Assembly (NCBI GenBank): GCA_013314815.1
Contig: JABUEY010000012.1
Span: forward strand, 1 to 46,567
DNA: 46,567 bases
Direction: 5' to 3'
Source of the DNA: Syntrophobacteraceae bacterium
GTDB lineage: Bacteria; Desulfobacterota; Syntrophobacteria; Syntrophobacterales; Syntrophobacteraceae
The notes under the pieces are model-generated. The model was not told the origin of the DNA, did no database searches, and saw nothing but the letters and a program-made list of their open reading frames with translations. Shown here one piece after another: positions 15,373 through 22,491 of the stretch. Within the stretch, counting starts at the first letter, position 1, and each line of letters opens with the position of its first letter. The position numbers were made by a program, and so were the translations under genes.

Positions 15373-15647
15373 CAGCTCCACGGGTCCTTCAGGTTCGGCT
15401 TCGAGATGATCGCGTTGGTGAAAAACCGCCTCGAAACCCAGATAAAAATGCCCAGCAAAGCCATGATCCTCGAAAACATCCCCTCCGGGACCGACACGTT
15501 GAAGTCCTTGGACAATCCCAACAAAAGCGACTGAGTGAACGGATCCTGTATCGCGGCCAGCAGAATGATGATCTTCGCCCCCCATTCGATCTTGCTCTTT
15601 GAGGGCGGCTTGGAGGGAAGCTCCACCTGTGCCGTTAACTGTGCCAT
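15372..15647 (-). CDS. Putative holin
   Basis: A 91-residue membrane protein with two hydrophobic segments: WGAKIIILLAAIQDPFTQSL (about residues 22-45) and FSRIMALLGIFIWVSRRFF (about 58-76). It directly follows the peptidoglycan hydrolase gene. Strong ribosome site AGGAGG, 5 bases before the ATG. Size, topology and place fit a holin that would time lysis, though no named holin family is recognised. Confidence 0.6.
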   Translation of the reverse strand: MAQLTAQVELPSKPPSKSKIEWGAKIIILLAAIQDPFTQSLLLGLSKDFNVSVPEGMFSRIMALLGIFIWVSRRFFTNAIISKPNLKDPWS

Positions 15648-16103
15648 TCAAACCTCCTTCCAGAACAGATGGCCACCGATCCTCCGGCAGAAGACCATCC
15701 TCAACGACTTCGTCCAGTAGGGCCGGATGGAAGCCGCGTGATAGTGCGTGGCCCCATGCGTCGGGTCGTCGGCTTTCCGTTCCTCCTGGGACATCTCCAA
15801 AAGACGCCGGGCAACGTCCCTGCAAACGGAAATGGCGTCATCATGCAGTTCCGGTTGCGTTAATTTGATAAAATTAGGATCGCCGGAATTGAAGCACGAG
15901 AACTGCCGGCGCCTCAAAATCACTCCCTTCAGCCCCTCCCCGTAGCCTCCCGCGTCGCAGCGGTTCAATATGACGTGCCCGACGGCGATCATGCCTTCGA
16001 TCCCCTCGCCGCGAGCTTCCCCGTAAATGCACCGGGCAAGCAACTCGGAATCCTCCAGTCCCCTCAAGAAAGACAAACCTCCCGGTTTTATGGCTGGCCC
16101 CAC
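15648..16103 (-). CDS. Cell wall hydrolase, SleB family (phage endolysin)
   Basis: A 151-residue protein with the SleB/CwlJ-type Hydrolase_2 pattern: LLARCIYGEARGEGIEGMIA, VGHVILNRCDAGGYGEGLKG, VILRRRQFSCFNSGDPN and DPTHGATHYHAASIRPYW. The catalytic Glu is in YGEARGE. It would cut the peptidoglycan glycan strand at lysis. The start is placed at GTG 16,103 because AGGAGGT lies 6 bases upstream. The longer open frame to 16,193 would put this site inside the coding region and includes simple-sequence DNA. Confidence 0.88.
   Translation of the reverse strand: MGPAIKPGGLSFLRGLEDSELLARCIYGEARGEGIEGMIAVGHVILNRCDAGGYGEGLKGVILRRRQFSCFNSGDPNFIKLTQPELHDDAISVCRDVARRLLEMSQEERKADDPTHGATHYHAASIRPYWTKSLRMVFCRRIGGHLFWKEV
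15855..15875 (-). repeat. Looser copy of the bipartite motif inside the SleB gene
   Basis: On the minus strand TTTTATCA-AATTA-ACGCAACC keeps the 5-base spacer and matches 13 of the 16 consensus positions of TTTGATCA-N5-ACGCAATT. It could be chance within coding DNA. Confidence 0.3.
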
Positions 16104-16220
16104 AAACTGACCTCCTTCCATGGTTGATGATTGATAGTTGAAGGTTGATATCCCATGCGTACAGCTATCAACCATTATCCACAGGGCTATCAACCATCGG
16201 CCCTACAGGATGGACAAAAC

Positions 16221-16258
16221 GAATAAAAAAAGGGCGACCCGCAATGGATCGCCCTTTT
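16221..16258 (-). terminator. Strong Rho-independent terminator ending the early/middle operon
   Basis: On the minus strand a stem AAAAGGGCGATCC / GGGTCGCCCTTTT with a 5-base loop is followed by T-rich DNA. The A and T runs on both sides make it able to work in both directions. It separates the early and middle genes (above 16,340) from the lysis and structural genes. Confidence 0.85.
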
Positions 16259-16260
16259 CC

Positions 16261-16288
16261 GTAGGGGCAAATGATTATCCGCCCCTCC
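16261..16288. repeat. GTAGGGG-ended palindrome next to the terminator
   Basis: A 28-bp copy starting GTAGGGGCAAATGATTATCC and ending GCCCCTCC. It directly follows the terminator hairpin. Confidence 0.65.
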
Positions 16289-16339
16289 ACAAAACCGATT
16301 TTCCCATTTCCCGCAGGGGGAGAGCGACCGGCCTGCGGT

Positions 16340-16675
16340 TCATATCCCCATGAGCCTTCGCACTGAGTCGCTCTTGATCCTCACGCTCTTTCTGATCTTC
16401 ACGAAATCGATCACCCCCTCGGCGCACAGCTCATACACCTTGCTTTGGCAGATCCTCAGAATATCCGCCACCTCGTCCGGACGCAGCAAATATTTCAACC
16501 GCAGGATACGCTCATCCGGAATGGATTCACCCCTCCTCGAATTATCCATCATAAAAATGGGTGCGTAAGCCCGCGAGATTCCCCCGGCGGACCTCTTGTT
16601 CATCAGCTCGTCGTCAGAAATACAGATCTTCGCCATATCCGCCTTCCATTCCTTGCCTGTTGGGGCGTCCGTCAT
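16340..16675 (-). CDS. Excisionase-type helix-turn-helix protein at the end of the early operon
   Basis: A 111-residue protein whose C-terminal half (about 60-111) is a MerR/excisionase-like HTH_17 domain: LLRPDEVADILRICQSKVYE, then the wing LCAEGVIDFVKIRKSVRIKS. The N-terminal half (MAKICISDDELMNKRSAGGI) is not recognised. ATG 16,675 overlaps the previous stop (ATGA); ATG 16,636 has its own AAGG site and is a second candidate. It is the last gene before the early terminator, where Mu has the late-gene activators Mor and C. No Mor/C-type gene was seen in the window, so this may be the late regulator (inference). Confidence 0.75.
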   Translation of the reverse strand: MTDAPTGKEWKADMAKICISDDELMNKRSAGGISRAYAPIFMMDNSRRGESIPDERILRLKYLLRPDEVADILRICQSKVYELCAEGVIDFVKIRKSVRIKSDSVRRLMGI

Positions 16676-16941
16676 CGTCTCGCCTTGTCGCTTCCAGATT
16701 GTCTCCCCTTGCGGTCGTAATAAATCACGCTGCCGTCGGGGCGGATCACCGCGCTTCCGGCTTTGCGCCCGTGGCGGTCGTAGTATTGGACCGATCCGTC
16801 TTCCCGTATTATCGTCGTTTCCACCTGGCGCCCATCGCGATCCCGCGTGTAAATCACCCGGTCCCCGGCGTGAGAAACAGATCTCGACGCCACGACCAGC
16901 GCCACGACGGCAACCACCAAAACCGCGAACATGCCTTTCAT
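16672..16941 (-). CDS. Small secreted protein with repeated YDRxGR units
   Basis: An 89-residue protein with a signal peptide (MKGMFAVLVVAVVALVVASR, cleavage probably after SHA at about 25). The mature part is about three copies of a 20-22 residue unit: VIYTRDRDGRQVETTIIRED, then VQYYDRHGRKAGSAVIRPDG, then VIYYDRKGRQSGSDK. The units resemble the short Tyr-Asp repeats of secreted bacterial proteins. It is translated with the HTH gene downstream (ATGA overlap). An exported protein within the early operon of a Mu-like phage is unusual; a cell-envelope or superinfection-exclusion role is possible but unproven. Confidence 0.75.
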   Translation of the reverse strand: MKGMFAVLVVAVVALVVASRSVSHAGDRVIYTRDRDGRQVETTIIREDGSVQYYDRHGRKAGSAVIRPDGSVIYYDRKGRQSGSDKARR

Positions 16942-16984
16942 TTCCCCCTTCTCCTTCCAGCCCGTGCAGGCCTAATCGGTTTTT

Positions 16985-17016
16985 AAAACGGTAGCGCCGT
17001 CTTCCATGGCGGCGCT
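16985..17016 (-). terminator. Weak terminator-like hairpin after the GemA-like gene
   Basis: AGCGCCG and CGGCGCT form a 7-bp stem with a 10-base loop, followed on the minus strand by ACCGTTTT. It lies directly after the stop at 17,022. A 15-codon frame also starts here, so it could be a short coupling frame instead. Confidence 0.35.
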
Positions 17017-17021
17017 CATTG

Positions 17022-17456
17022 CTACGTTCCCCCCAGCGCCGCGTCGGACTTTCGCCCCTTGCGCTCCTCGTGCTCCATCACCCGCACCAGCCCGGTGATC
17101 ACTCGGCGCGCCGAGGGAACATCCAAAAACCGCTCGTGCTCCATTTTCGTCACGCGCTTGATATATCCCCTCAAATTTTGATCATTCCAACGCAATTTCC
17201 TCTGAAGCCACTTAATCTTCCGCCACTGCTCCGGGCTGCATCCCGGCAGACAATCGTCTTTCGCGGCCGCCTTGGGCAGCAGACACATCCTGCGCCGGAC
17301 CTCCTCCAGCTCCGAGCCGCTCATGTCCGAGCAGCTCGCCTTGCCGGTCCATTCCTCCAGGCACGTGATATACTCCAGATCACTCATCCCGACGTCCTTC
17401 TTCAAAATATGAATTTGAGCCACCAGGCTTCTGCGGCTCGACTCTATACGGCCCAT
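17022..17456 (-). CDS. GemA-like protein (Mu gp16/DUF1018 family)
   Basis: A 144-residue protein, MGRIESSRRSLVAQIHILKK and so on. The family pattern is visible: IHILKKDVGMSDLEYITCLE, EEVRRRMCLLP, SPEQWRKIKWLQRKLRWNDQ and LRGYIKRVTKMEHERFLD. In Mu, GemA affects host gene expression and DNA supercoiling. The start at 17,456 has AGGGGAG 8 bases upstream; the longer frame to 17,534 would translate a palindromic repeat. The gene contains an exact copy of the TTTGATCA-N5-ACGCAATT motif. Confidence 0.8.
   Translation of the reverse strand: MGRIESSRRSLVAQIHILKKDVGMSDLEYITCLEEWTGKASCSDMSGSELEEVRRRMCLLPKAAAKDDCLPGCSPEQWRKIKWLQRKLRWNDQNLRGYIKRVTKMEHERFLDVPSARRVITGLVRVMEHEERKGRKSDAALGGT
17177..17197 (+). 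repeat. Bipartite motif TTTGATCA-N5-ACGCAATT, internal copy 2
   Basis: Lies inside the GemA-like coding region. Compared with the left-end copy at 25,941 it is identical over both blocks and extends one base outward on the left (TTTTGATCA) and two on the right (ACGCAATTTC), with a different 5-base spacer. Confidence 0.6.
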
Positions 17457-17493
17457 TTTCAAGACTCCCCTGGCAGTTGCAGGTCTCTTTGAG

Positions 17494-17522
17494 TAGGGGC
17501 GACCGGCCGGGTCACCCCTACA
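17494..17522. repeat. GTAGGGG-ended palindrome with GC centre
   Basis: A 29-bp copy: GTAGGGGCGACC, centre GGCC, then GGGTCACCCCTAC. It lies in the gap between the Gam-like and GemA-like genes. Confidence 0.75.
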
Positions 17523-17544
17523 ACGACATCTCATTTATCGCCAT

Positions 17545-17584
17545 GTAGGGTGTTGCGTTTCATTCCATTCAACGCAACCTACAA
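17545..17584. repeat. Long palindrome TGTAGG...CCTACA in the same gap
   Basis: A 40-bp imperfect inverted repeat, with outer arms TGTAGG/CCTACA and inner arms GTTGCGTT/AACGCAAC separated by 11 bases. It ends three bases before the stop of the Gam-like gene. Confidence 0.75.
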
Positions 17585-17586
17585 TC

Positions 17587-18096
17587 CTACGTTATCTCTA
17601 CTTTGAACGGCTCCACCACAAAATCCTCGCTCTGGGCGATGGAAATTCCTTTTACCATCACCACCGCCTCGGGCTCTGACAGGATGGCCTCTTTGTTCAC
17701 CTCCTCCTTGAGGCGGATGAAGCGCATCAGGCCTAAGCTACGGAGCTGCTCGATCACCTGGTCCACGCCGCGAACGATCACCTTGGGAGGAGTAGTGCGC
17801 CACCTGACTTCGCCCGTTTCGAACGAAGCATACTTGACCTTACCCCCCTGGGTGAGCACGTTCCGGTTGGCCTCGCACCAGATCTGCACCCCTGTCGTCA
17901 GCGCCTTCACGGCCTCCACGTGCGGCCTGGCCATCTCCTCATACCTGGCCTTGATCGCCGAAAGCTCCTCGTTCATCTCCGTTTCGATCCGGTCCCGTTC
18001 CCGCTGCCGGCGCCCGATTTCGGCTATCGCCTCGATCACCGCCTCACGGGTCTGGGGCACCCCGACGTCCACAGCCTTCTGCTTTATTCTCTTCAT
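17587..18096 (-). CDS. Gam-like host-nuclease inhibitor
   Basis: A 169-residue protein close in length to Mu Gam. It has the family order: a long N-terminal helix (EAIAEIGRRQRERDRIETEM followed by NEELSAIKARYEEMARPH), then KALTTGVQIWCEANRNVLTQ, VKYASFETGEVRWRTTPPKV and RFIRLKEEVNKEAILSEPEA. Gam is related to Ku and binds DNA ends, protecting phage DNA from RecBCD-type nucleases. The start at 18,096 has GGGG 7 bases upstream and overlaps the previous stop (ATGA). Confidence 0.9.
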   Translation of the reverse strand: MKRIKQKAVDVGVPQTREAVIEAIAEIGRRQRERDRIETEMNEELSAIKARYEEMARPHVEAVKALTTGVQIWCEANRNVLTQGGKVKYASFETGEVRWRTTPPKVIVRGVDQVIEQLRSLGLMRFIRLKEEVNKEAILSEPEAVVMVKGISIAQSEDFVVEPFKVEIT

Positions 18097-18662
18097 GCGG
18101 CATCCCCTTTTCTGAGTGTATGGAAATTCCTCCTGAGCCACCACCGGATTTGAGCTTCCACCGTGCGTTCCTCATTTTCGGCGATCCGTTCGATTTCCTT
18201 CAGGAGATCCGGGTATCTGGACAGATCGATCCACACCCCGTGGGGACACGCCGCATTTTCCTTTGTTTTTTTAACATCCACCCTGCTGAGTTTATAGCAT
18301 TTATAGCAATCACGGCACCAGTAATCCAACCCATCCTTGCTGTTTTTGTTGTGGGAGAATTCCTCGATGCTTTTGATCTCTTTGCACTTGCTGCAGCGCT
18401 TCATCCCATCCTGAACACTGCCCTTTGAGACTGCTCTCCCCAACGCTTGACTCATCATCGTTCCTCCCTTGGCGAGATGACCACTCTGTCCCAGAACTAT
18501 TAGTTTCAGCTCCTCCACATCCTTGTCGTCAAATTTACCCTCGCGCGCGGCGATCCCCTCGCTGCACCCCCAGCAACTGGGGAGTCCACGTTTGATATGA
18601 ACTCGGCTCTCCCGATACTCTTGGTTGGCGATGCATGACGCAACGGTGATCGTGGCATGCAT
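18093..18662 (-). CDS. Early zinc-finger protein
   Basis: A 189-residue protein with two cysteine-rich parts. The first, MHATITVASCIANQEYRESR, continues to LPSCWGCSEG (residues about 10-40). The second is a treble-clef-like segment, KRCSKCKEIKSIEEFSHNKN then GLDYWCRDCYKCYK (about 88-125). That segment is the kind often found before HNH nucleases, but no HNH motif follows. The C-terminal helix (LLKEIERIAENEERTVEAQI) may be an oligomerisation or DNA-binding part. ATG 18,662 is chosen for the GAGG 9 bases upstream. Role unknown. Confidence 0.65.
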   Translation of the reverse strand: MHATITVASCIANQEYRESRVHIKRGLPSCWGCSEGIAAREGKFDDKDVEELKLIVLGQSGHLAKGGTMMSQALGRAVSKGSVQDGMKRCSKCKEIKSIEEFSHNKNSKDGLDYWCRDCYKCYKLSRVDVKKTKENAACPHGVWIDLSRYPDLLKEIERIAENEERTVEAQIRWWLRRNFHTLRKGDAA

Positions 18663-18666
18663 TCTC

Positions 18667-18882
18667 TCACACCTCACGGCCTACCCTCCGTCCATGCGGG
18701 ACAACGAGAAACCTGCAGCTCCCGATGATTTTCACAACCGAGAATTCCTGCATGCCCACCCGGATGCTGTCTCCGGTCTGCAATTCCAAGACTCTCACTC
18801 CTCGTCTTGACCGGTCGGTTTTCCAACCTGGCTCCAATGTCAGTTTCAGCTCTCCCTGCACCATTACCCCACTATCGCCCAT
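18667..18882 (-). CDS. Hypothetical early phage protein
   Basis: A 71-residue protein, MGDSGVMVQGELKLTLEPGW and so on, predicted to be mostly beta-strand (VRVLELQTGDSIRVGMQEFS, then VVKIIGSCRFLVVP). No family recognised. The start at 18,882 has GAGGGG 8 bases upstream and overlaps the end of the gene before it by 19 bases. Confidence 0.65.
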   Translation of the reverse strand: MGDSGVMVQGELKLTLEPGWKTDRSRRGVRVLELQTGDSIRVGMQEFSVVKIIGSCRFLVVPHGRRVGREV

Positions 18883-19079
18883 TTTTCAGACCCCTCCAGC
18901 CTCTGCAGCGCGCGCCCATTTCGCAGCGCCCACGCGATCGCGTCGTAGTAATCAGGGGCATCCATGTAGGTCTCGAAGCTTACCCCGACATACATCCCCG
19001 CCAGGCTCCTGCGGTATCGATGATGATCGTCCTTGCGCTGGATCAACCTCCTGAAAACACGTATCAACCCTCTTCTCAT
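18864..19079 (-). CDS. Hypothetical early phage protein, basic N-terminus
   Basis: A 71-residue protein with a strongly basic N-terminus (MRRGLIRVFRRLIQRKDDHH) and a helical C-terminal part (APDYYDAIAWALRNGRALQR). Its ATG overlaps the stop of the zinc-ribbon gene (ATGA at 19,076-19,079). No family recognised. Confidence 0.6.
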   Translation of the reverse strand: MRRGLIRVFRRLIQRKDDHHRYRRSLAGMYVGVSFETYMDAPDYYDAIAWALRNGRALQRLEGSEKWAIVG

Positions 19080-19255
19080 TTCCCATCCTCCTTTTTCACG
19101 TCCATACAGTTATTCGGGAACACCTGGATATACGGCCTGATGCCTCGAAAATCGCACGCCATGCAGTACCAGTATTTGACCGGTTCATTGTGCGACTCAT
19201 ACCATCCCCACCTCATCAGCCTCTTTCCACAGTTCTTGCAATGTGGCGCCCTCAT
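19076..19255 (-). CDS. 59-residue zinc-ribbon protein
   Basis: The frame reads MRAPHCKNCGKRLMRWGWYE, SHNEPVKYWYCMACDFRGIR and a 19-residue tail. C6xxC9 and C31xxC34 make one four-cysteine zinc ribbon of the kind used by small nucleic-acid-binding proteins, and resembling Mu Com-type zinc fingers in layout. It fills the gap between the MuB-like gene and the next frame, with an ATGA overlap at its 3' end. Confidence 0.65.
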   Translation of the reverse strand: MRAPHCKNCGKRLMRWGWYESHNEPVKYWYCMACDFRGIRPYIQVFPNNCMDVKKEDGK

Positions 19256-19272
19256 CTGTGCTTCGTCTCCCC

Positions 19273-20163
19273 TTAGGCACCCGATGGCCTAAACATGAGG
19301 CCCAGCGCCTCTTCCACATCTCCGGAAAAGAGCCTCACCAGATCTGCAAGCTTTTCGAGGTACCGGAAGAAGCCGGCTCTCCGCGCCTGGTAAACCACCG
19401 GACCCGCCTTTTCCATCGCCTCCGGGTAGTCGTCGACCAGGCTCTTCCAGTACATGGCCAAAAAATCATCCGTCGGAGACCCAACCTGTCGCAGATAGCC
19501 TATCCGGCTGAATACGTACGTTTCCCCAGCTGCGCTCAAGGCTTTATGCAGGACAGGAAGTCCAACCAGCACCACGCCACACCCAGATTCGTACAGCTGC
19601 CGGAACACCTCCACCAGACGCAGCACGTTCCGGCGCGTTCGGTTCCCCATGAGCAGGTCGGCCTCGTCAACAATCAGGAACCGTCCCATGGCAGCCTCGC
19701 ATAGCCTGGCCATTTTGGCGTCATTGCCGCCGTCAGAGCTCAGATTCCACAGCCGGCAAAGGTCCCCGAGTAATCCACCAAGAGACTGACTCATCCTGGC
19801 CGTGTAAACGTCGGCCCCGTAACCGTGCCCATACCGGTTCACCACCCATGTCTTTCCAACCCCGGACGCCCCGACCAGTACCGCGAAATCGTGCTGTTTT
19901 CTCACCAGATCCATGAGTACCCATGCCTGCTTCTGTCCGGGCGTGATCATTGGCGCATCCTCGCGGCCACACTCAGCTCCGCCGCCTCCACTCGGCCCGA
20001 TCCTTGATTCAAGAAGGCTCCGGATCTCTTCCACCACCTCGTCTCTTCCATGGTACTTGCCGTTGATAACCTGGCTCACGGTCGCCTTGGATCTACCTGT
20101 AGCCTGTACGACCTCCGCCACGCTCATTCCGCTCGCTCTAAACAATCCAAGCATCGCCGCCAT
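19273..20163 (-). CDS. MuB-like AAA+ ATPase, target selector for transposition
   Basis: A 296-residue protein. Residues about 1-55 are a small HTH (MSVAEVVQATGRSKATVSQV), as in MuB. The ATPase core has Walker A VLVGASGVGKT at about residue 98 and Walker B FLIVDEADLLMGNRTRRNVL at about 165. A sensor-like GCGVVLVGLPVLHKAL region follows. The C-terminal helices match the part of MuB that contacts MuA. MuB coats target DNA in an ATP-dependent way, activates MuA and takes part in target immunity. The start at 20,163 follows AAAGGAGGAAGC; an upstream ATG at 20,178 overlaps the transposase stop (ATGA). Confidence 0.93.
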   Translation of the reverse strand: MAAMLGLFRASGMSVAEVVQATGRSKATVSQVINGKYHGRDEVVEEIRSLLESRIGPSGGGGAECGREDAPMITPGQKQAWVLMDLVRKQHDFAVLVGASGVGKTWVVNRYGHGYGADVYTARMSQSLGGLLGDLCRLWNLSSDGGNDAKMARLCEAAMGRFLIVDEADLLMGNRTRRNVLRLVEVFRQLYESGCGVVLVGLPVLHKALSAAGETYVFSRIGYLRQVGSPTDDFLAMYWKSLVDDYPEAMEKAGPVVYQARRAGFFRYLEKLADLVRLFSGDVEEALGLMFRPSGA

Positions 20164-20174
20164 GCTTCCTCCTT

Positions 20175-22244
20175 TCATTTGCCTGCGGTCATCGCCTCAA
20201 ACATCCGCTCAAGCTTCTTCCCGGCTTCGGCCGTCTTGGGCTTGAGCTCGCTTCTCGCCTTCGCATCATCCGCGGCCTGCTTTGCCGCACGGCTCGCGGG
20301 AACCACCCTTATCACCTCGGCCCTCCTGGCATTCGAGGCCGAGGCCTCATCGGCCTTGAGGAGACCGAATCCGTCAAAGACAGAAACCATTTGCTCCTTC
20401 CACCAGCGCCGAAGCTGCGCCTGGCGGATAAGCTTCTGCCTCAATCCCGCCGTGTCCCTGGGGTCTTGAACGTTCCACGGCTCCGCCAGGTCGATATAGG
20501 ACCCGTCGAGGTCCGTGATTATGGCTGGCGCCTCCACGTCATACGGATCCACGCTCACCTGCACCCGATCCTTCCTCCCCGACAGCAGCGGGGAGTAGTA
20601 GCATCTCCGGTCTCCCTTTCGGACCATCAGTTCGACCACGCTCTGTCGCGGAGTGCGCAGATAGCGGGGCAGGAAGAGATAGTCGAGCGTCCGGTCGTCG
20701 AACACCGGGCGGTTCTGTTCCACCAGGCCGTTGAAGAAGACCTTCTCCGGCACGATCTTTTCTATCTGCTCCTTCACCCGGCATTCCGATCGATTGTGGC
20801 TCCGGATCACATCGAAGAACGCTTCCAGGAATTCCTCGATCGAAAGGAGCTTCCCCTGCAGCCGCTCCTGTTTCAGGTGCCGGTTCCGCTCCTTGTTTAT
20901 CCAGGCGTCCGCGTCCCGCTTCCGGTACCCAGGAGTGAAACGGTTCGCCAACTCGCGCTCCAGGATGTTCATCTGGTTTTCGATCGGCTTGTTCCAAGGC
21001 ACGCCGGCCTGGGCCTTCCGGTGGGATATCTCTCCATGCAGAGTGGTCGAGCTCCCGACCATCCGGTCGCCGATGATCCCGCTTCCTCTGCCATCGCCAT
21101 TTCCTGCTTCACTAATCTCCCCGTACTTCAGCTTCCAGTCCAAGGCTCCGCCACACACCGCATACCCGGACAGCCCGGAAAGTATTTGGGCGACATGTTT
21201 CGATCCTTCCGGCTTCCCCCAGTCCGTGAAAATTTCATCGGGGATTCCCCACCGGAGAGCCTCCCGAAGACTGTGTCCGACGGTGAAGCTGTTGTAGTGG
21301 CCCATCTCCGGCCACACACCGGCCCAGTAACGGCTCGTGCAGTCCATCCAGATGTAGCACTCCGGGGTCATCGCCTCCCCGGTCTCCATGTCGAATACCT
21401 TGTAATCGAAGATGTGCTGGTCCCCGCAGAGCACCGTCATGACGGGCAGGCTCAGCCAGGAACGAACGATCTTGGGGATATAGTCTCGGTCGAAACCGAT
21501 GGTCCCGCGCCGGATTCGGTCCCACACCCCACGAGGGATCTTGCCCACCGCACGCGTGAAGTTCGTGTAATCACCGATCTCCCAGCCCCGGCGCGCGGCT
21601 TCGGCGCACAGGTCCTCGTATGCCGCTCGCTTCCCGTTGCGGATGTTCCTGGCGTACGTCATGATCCCGTAGGCCATGGCTTCCTGGTCGAATTTCCGGG
21701 TCCGCGGGATTTCCACTTTGACCAGAGGCACCCCCGCAGAACTCGATAGCTCGACCATCTGTTCGCAGGCATTTGCGATGCGCCAGCTCTCCACCTCCTC
21801 TGCCCACCGCCTGATGGTGGGATCCGACCTGCCGTATTTCGTGGCCAGCATACTCACAACCGAGCCCTTATCGCCCCAGTCCGCTTCCTCCAGGGCTCTT
21901 GCACATTCCAGTTTTGCCTGAACCTCTGGATCGGCAAGCTTTGGAGGGCTCAGCTTCTTCGCCCTAAGCCATGCCTGCATCGAATCCATGTCAGGCTCTG
22001 CGAGCTCAGGGCGAATGAGTCCAAGAGCTTCGCGAATGTCGCTAGGAAGGTCTTGGAACTCAAACGTGAGGTCCCCTCTCTTGTTCAGGGCATGGCCCTT
22101 CCAGCCTTCCTCCCTGGCGAGCCGCCTAATGTACCGCGCGCTACATCCCTTGGCTTTCGCGATCTCGCTTACCGTGTACCGCCTCACGCCCCCCCCAACA
22201 CCAGATCTAGGTCGGCATCCCAGCATGCCCCTGGCGAAAATCAC
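20175..22244 (-). CDS. MuA-like DDE transposase
   Basis: A 689-residue transposase. Residues about 20-75 are a Mu-type N-terminal HTH (RRYTVSEIAKAKGCSARYIR, then RLAREEGWKG). Two more DNA-binding regions precede the catalytic core. The core has Asp in VLCGDQHIFDYKVF (about residue 274), Asp in DEIFTDWGKPEGSKH (about 340) and Glu in KPIENQMNILERELANRF (about 421), the DDE triad order of MuA. The C-terminal third ends in basic helices expected to contact MuB. GTG 22,244 is taken as the start because AGGAGG lies 7 bases upstream and it is coupled to the Ner-like gene. It joins the phage ends to target DNA. Confidence 0.94.
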   Translation of the reverse strand: MIFARGMLGCRPRSGVGGGVRRYTVSEIAKAKGCSARYIRRLAREEGWKGHALNKRGDLTFEFQDLPSDIREALGLIRPELAEPDMDSMQAWLRAKKLSPPKLADPEVQAKLECARALEEADWGDKGSVVSMLATKYGRSDPTIRRWAEEVESWRIANACEQMVELSSSAGVPLVKVEIPRTRKFDQEAMAYGIMTYARNIRNGKRAAYEDLCAEAARRGWEIGDYTNFTRAVGKIPRGVWDRIRRGTIGFDRDYIPKIVRSWLSLPVMTVLCGDQHIFDYKVFDMETGEAMTPECYIWMDCTSRYWAGVWPEMGHYNSFTVGHSLREALRWGIPDEIFTDWGKPEGSKHVAQILSGLSGYAVCGGALDWKLKYGEISEAGNGDGRGSGIIGDRMVGSSTTLHGEISHRKAQAGVPWNKPIENQMNILERELANRFTPGYRKRDADAWINKERNRHLKQERLQGKLLSIEEFLEAFFDVIRSHNRSECRVKEQIEKIVPEKVFFNGLVEQNRPVFDDRTLDYLFLPRYLRTPRQSVVELMVRKGDRRCYYSPLLSGRKDRVQVSVDPYDVEAPAIITDLDGSYIDLAEPWNVQDPRDTAGLRQKLIRQAQLRRWWKEQMVSVFDGFGLLKADEASASNARRAEVIRVVPASRAAKQAADDAKARSELKPKTAEAGKKLERMFEAMTAGK

Positions 22245-22468
22245 ACCTCCACCTCCTCCGGAAGGCCCAGGATCTCGGTCGGACACCCCTTTTCAAGCAG
22301 GTAGCCGAGCACCCTGCGGTTATTCTTTCTCCCATGGATCGTACAGGTTACAAGAGCCCGTCCAACCCCAAGCTCCCTGGCGATCTTGGCCGGACGGTTT
22401 CCGCTCCTGATCATCCAAACCCATATTTCATCAACGTCCCTTTTCCCGGCCTTAAGCTTCACAGCCAC
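22241..22468 (-). CDS. Ner-like early regulator (HTH)
   Basis: A 75-residue DNA-binding protein with the HTH segment SGNRPAKIARELGVGRALVT, then CTIHGRKNNRRVLGYLLEKG and CPTEILGLPEEVEV. The layout (scanning helices, then a short basic loop, then a predicted final turn) is that of Ner/Nlp-type regulators, which in Mu repress the early and repressor promoters. Start GTG 22,468 is chosen because TGGAGG lies 6 bases upstream; the longer frame begins at GTG 22,495. It directly precedes the transposase. Confidence 0.75.
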   Translation of the reverse strand: MAVKLKAGKRDVDEIWVWMIRSGNRPAKIARELGVGRALVTCTIHGRKNNRRVLGYLLEKGCPTEILGLPEEVEV

Positions 22469-22491
22469 AACAAACCTCCATTTGTCTCCGA

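Noticed and set aside
14428-15534. Plus-strand frame of 368 codons across the lysis group
   Set aside because: Antisense to four minus-strand genes with good ribosome sites and overlaps.
15157-15825. 222-codon minus-strand frame covering the lipoprotein
   Set aside because: Its N-terminal two thirds are shadows of the hydrolase and holin genes; only the last 71 codons, with lipobox and coupled ATG, are kept.
16100-16200. Repeated GGTTGATA/TATCAACC words before the endolysin gene
   Set aside because: Simple low-complexity DNA; no consistent period or operator geometry.
12216-17584. Possible CRISPR array from repeated palindromes
   Set aside because: Copies are far apart, lie in different gene gaps and have no regular spacers.
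20391-21749. Long plus-strand open frame (452 codons) opposite the transposase
   Set aside because: It is the antisense shadow of a high-GC gene with clear DDE motifs; no ribosome site or family pattern.
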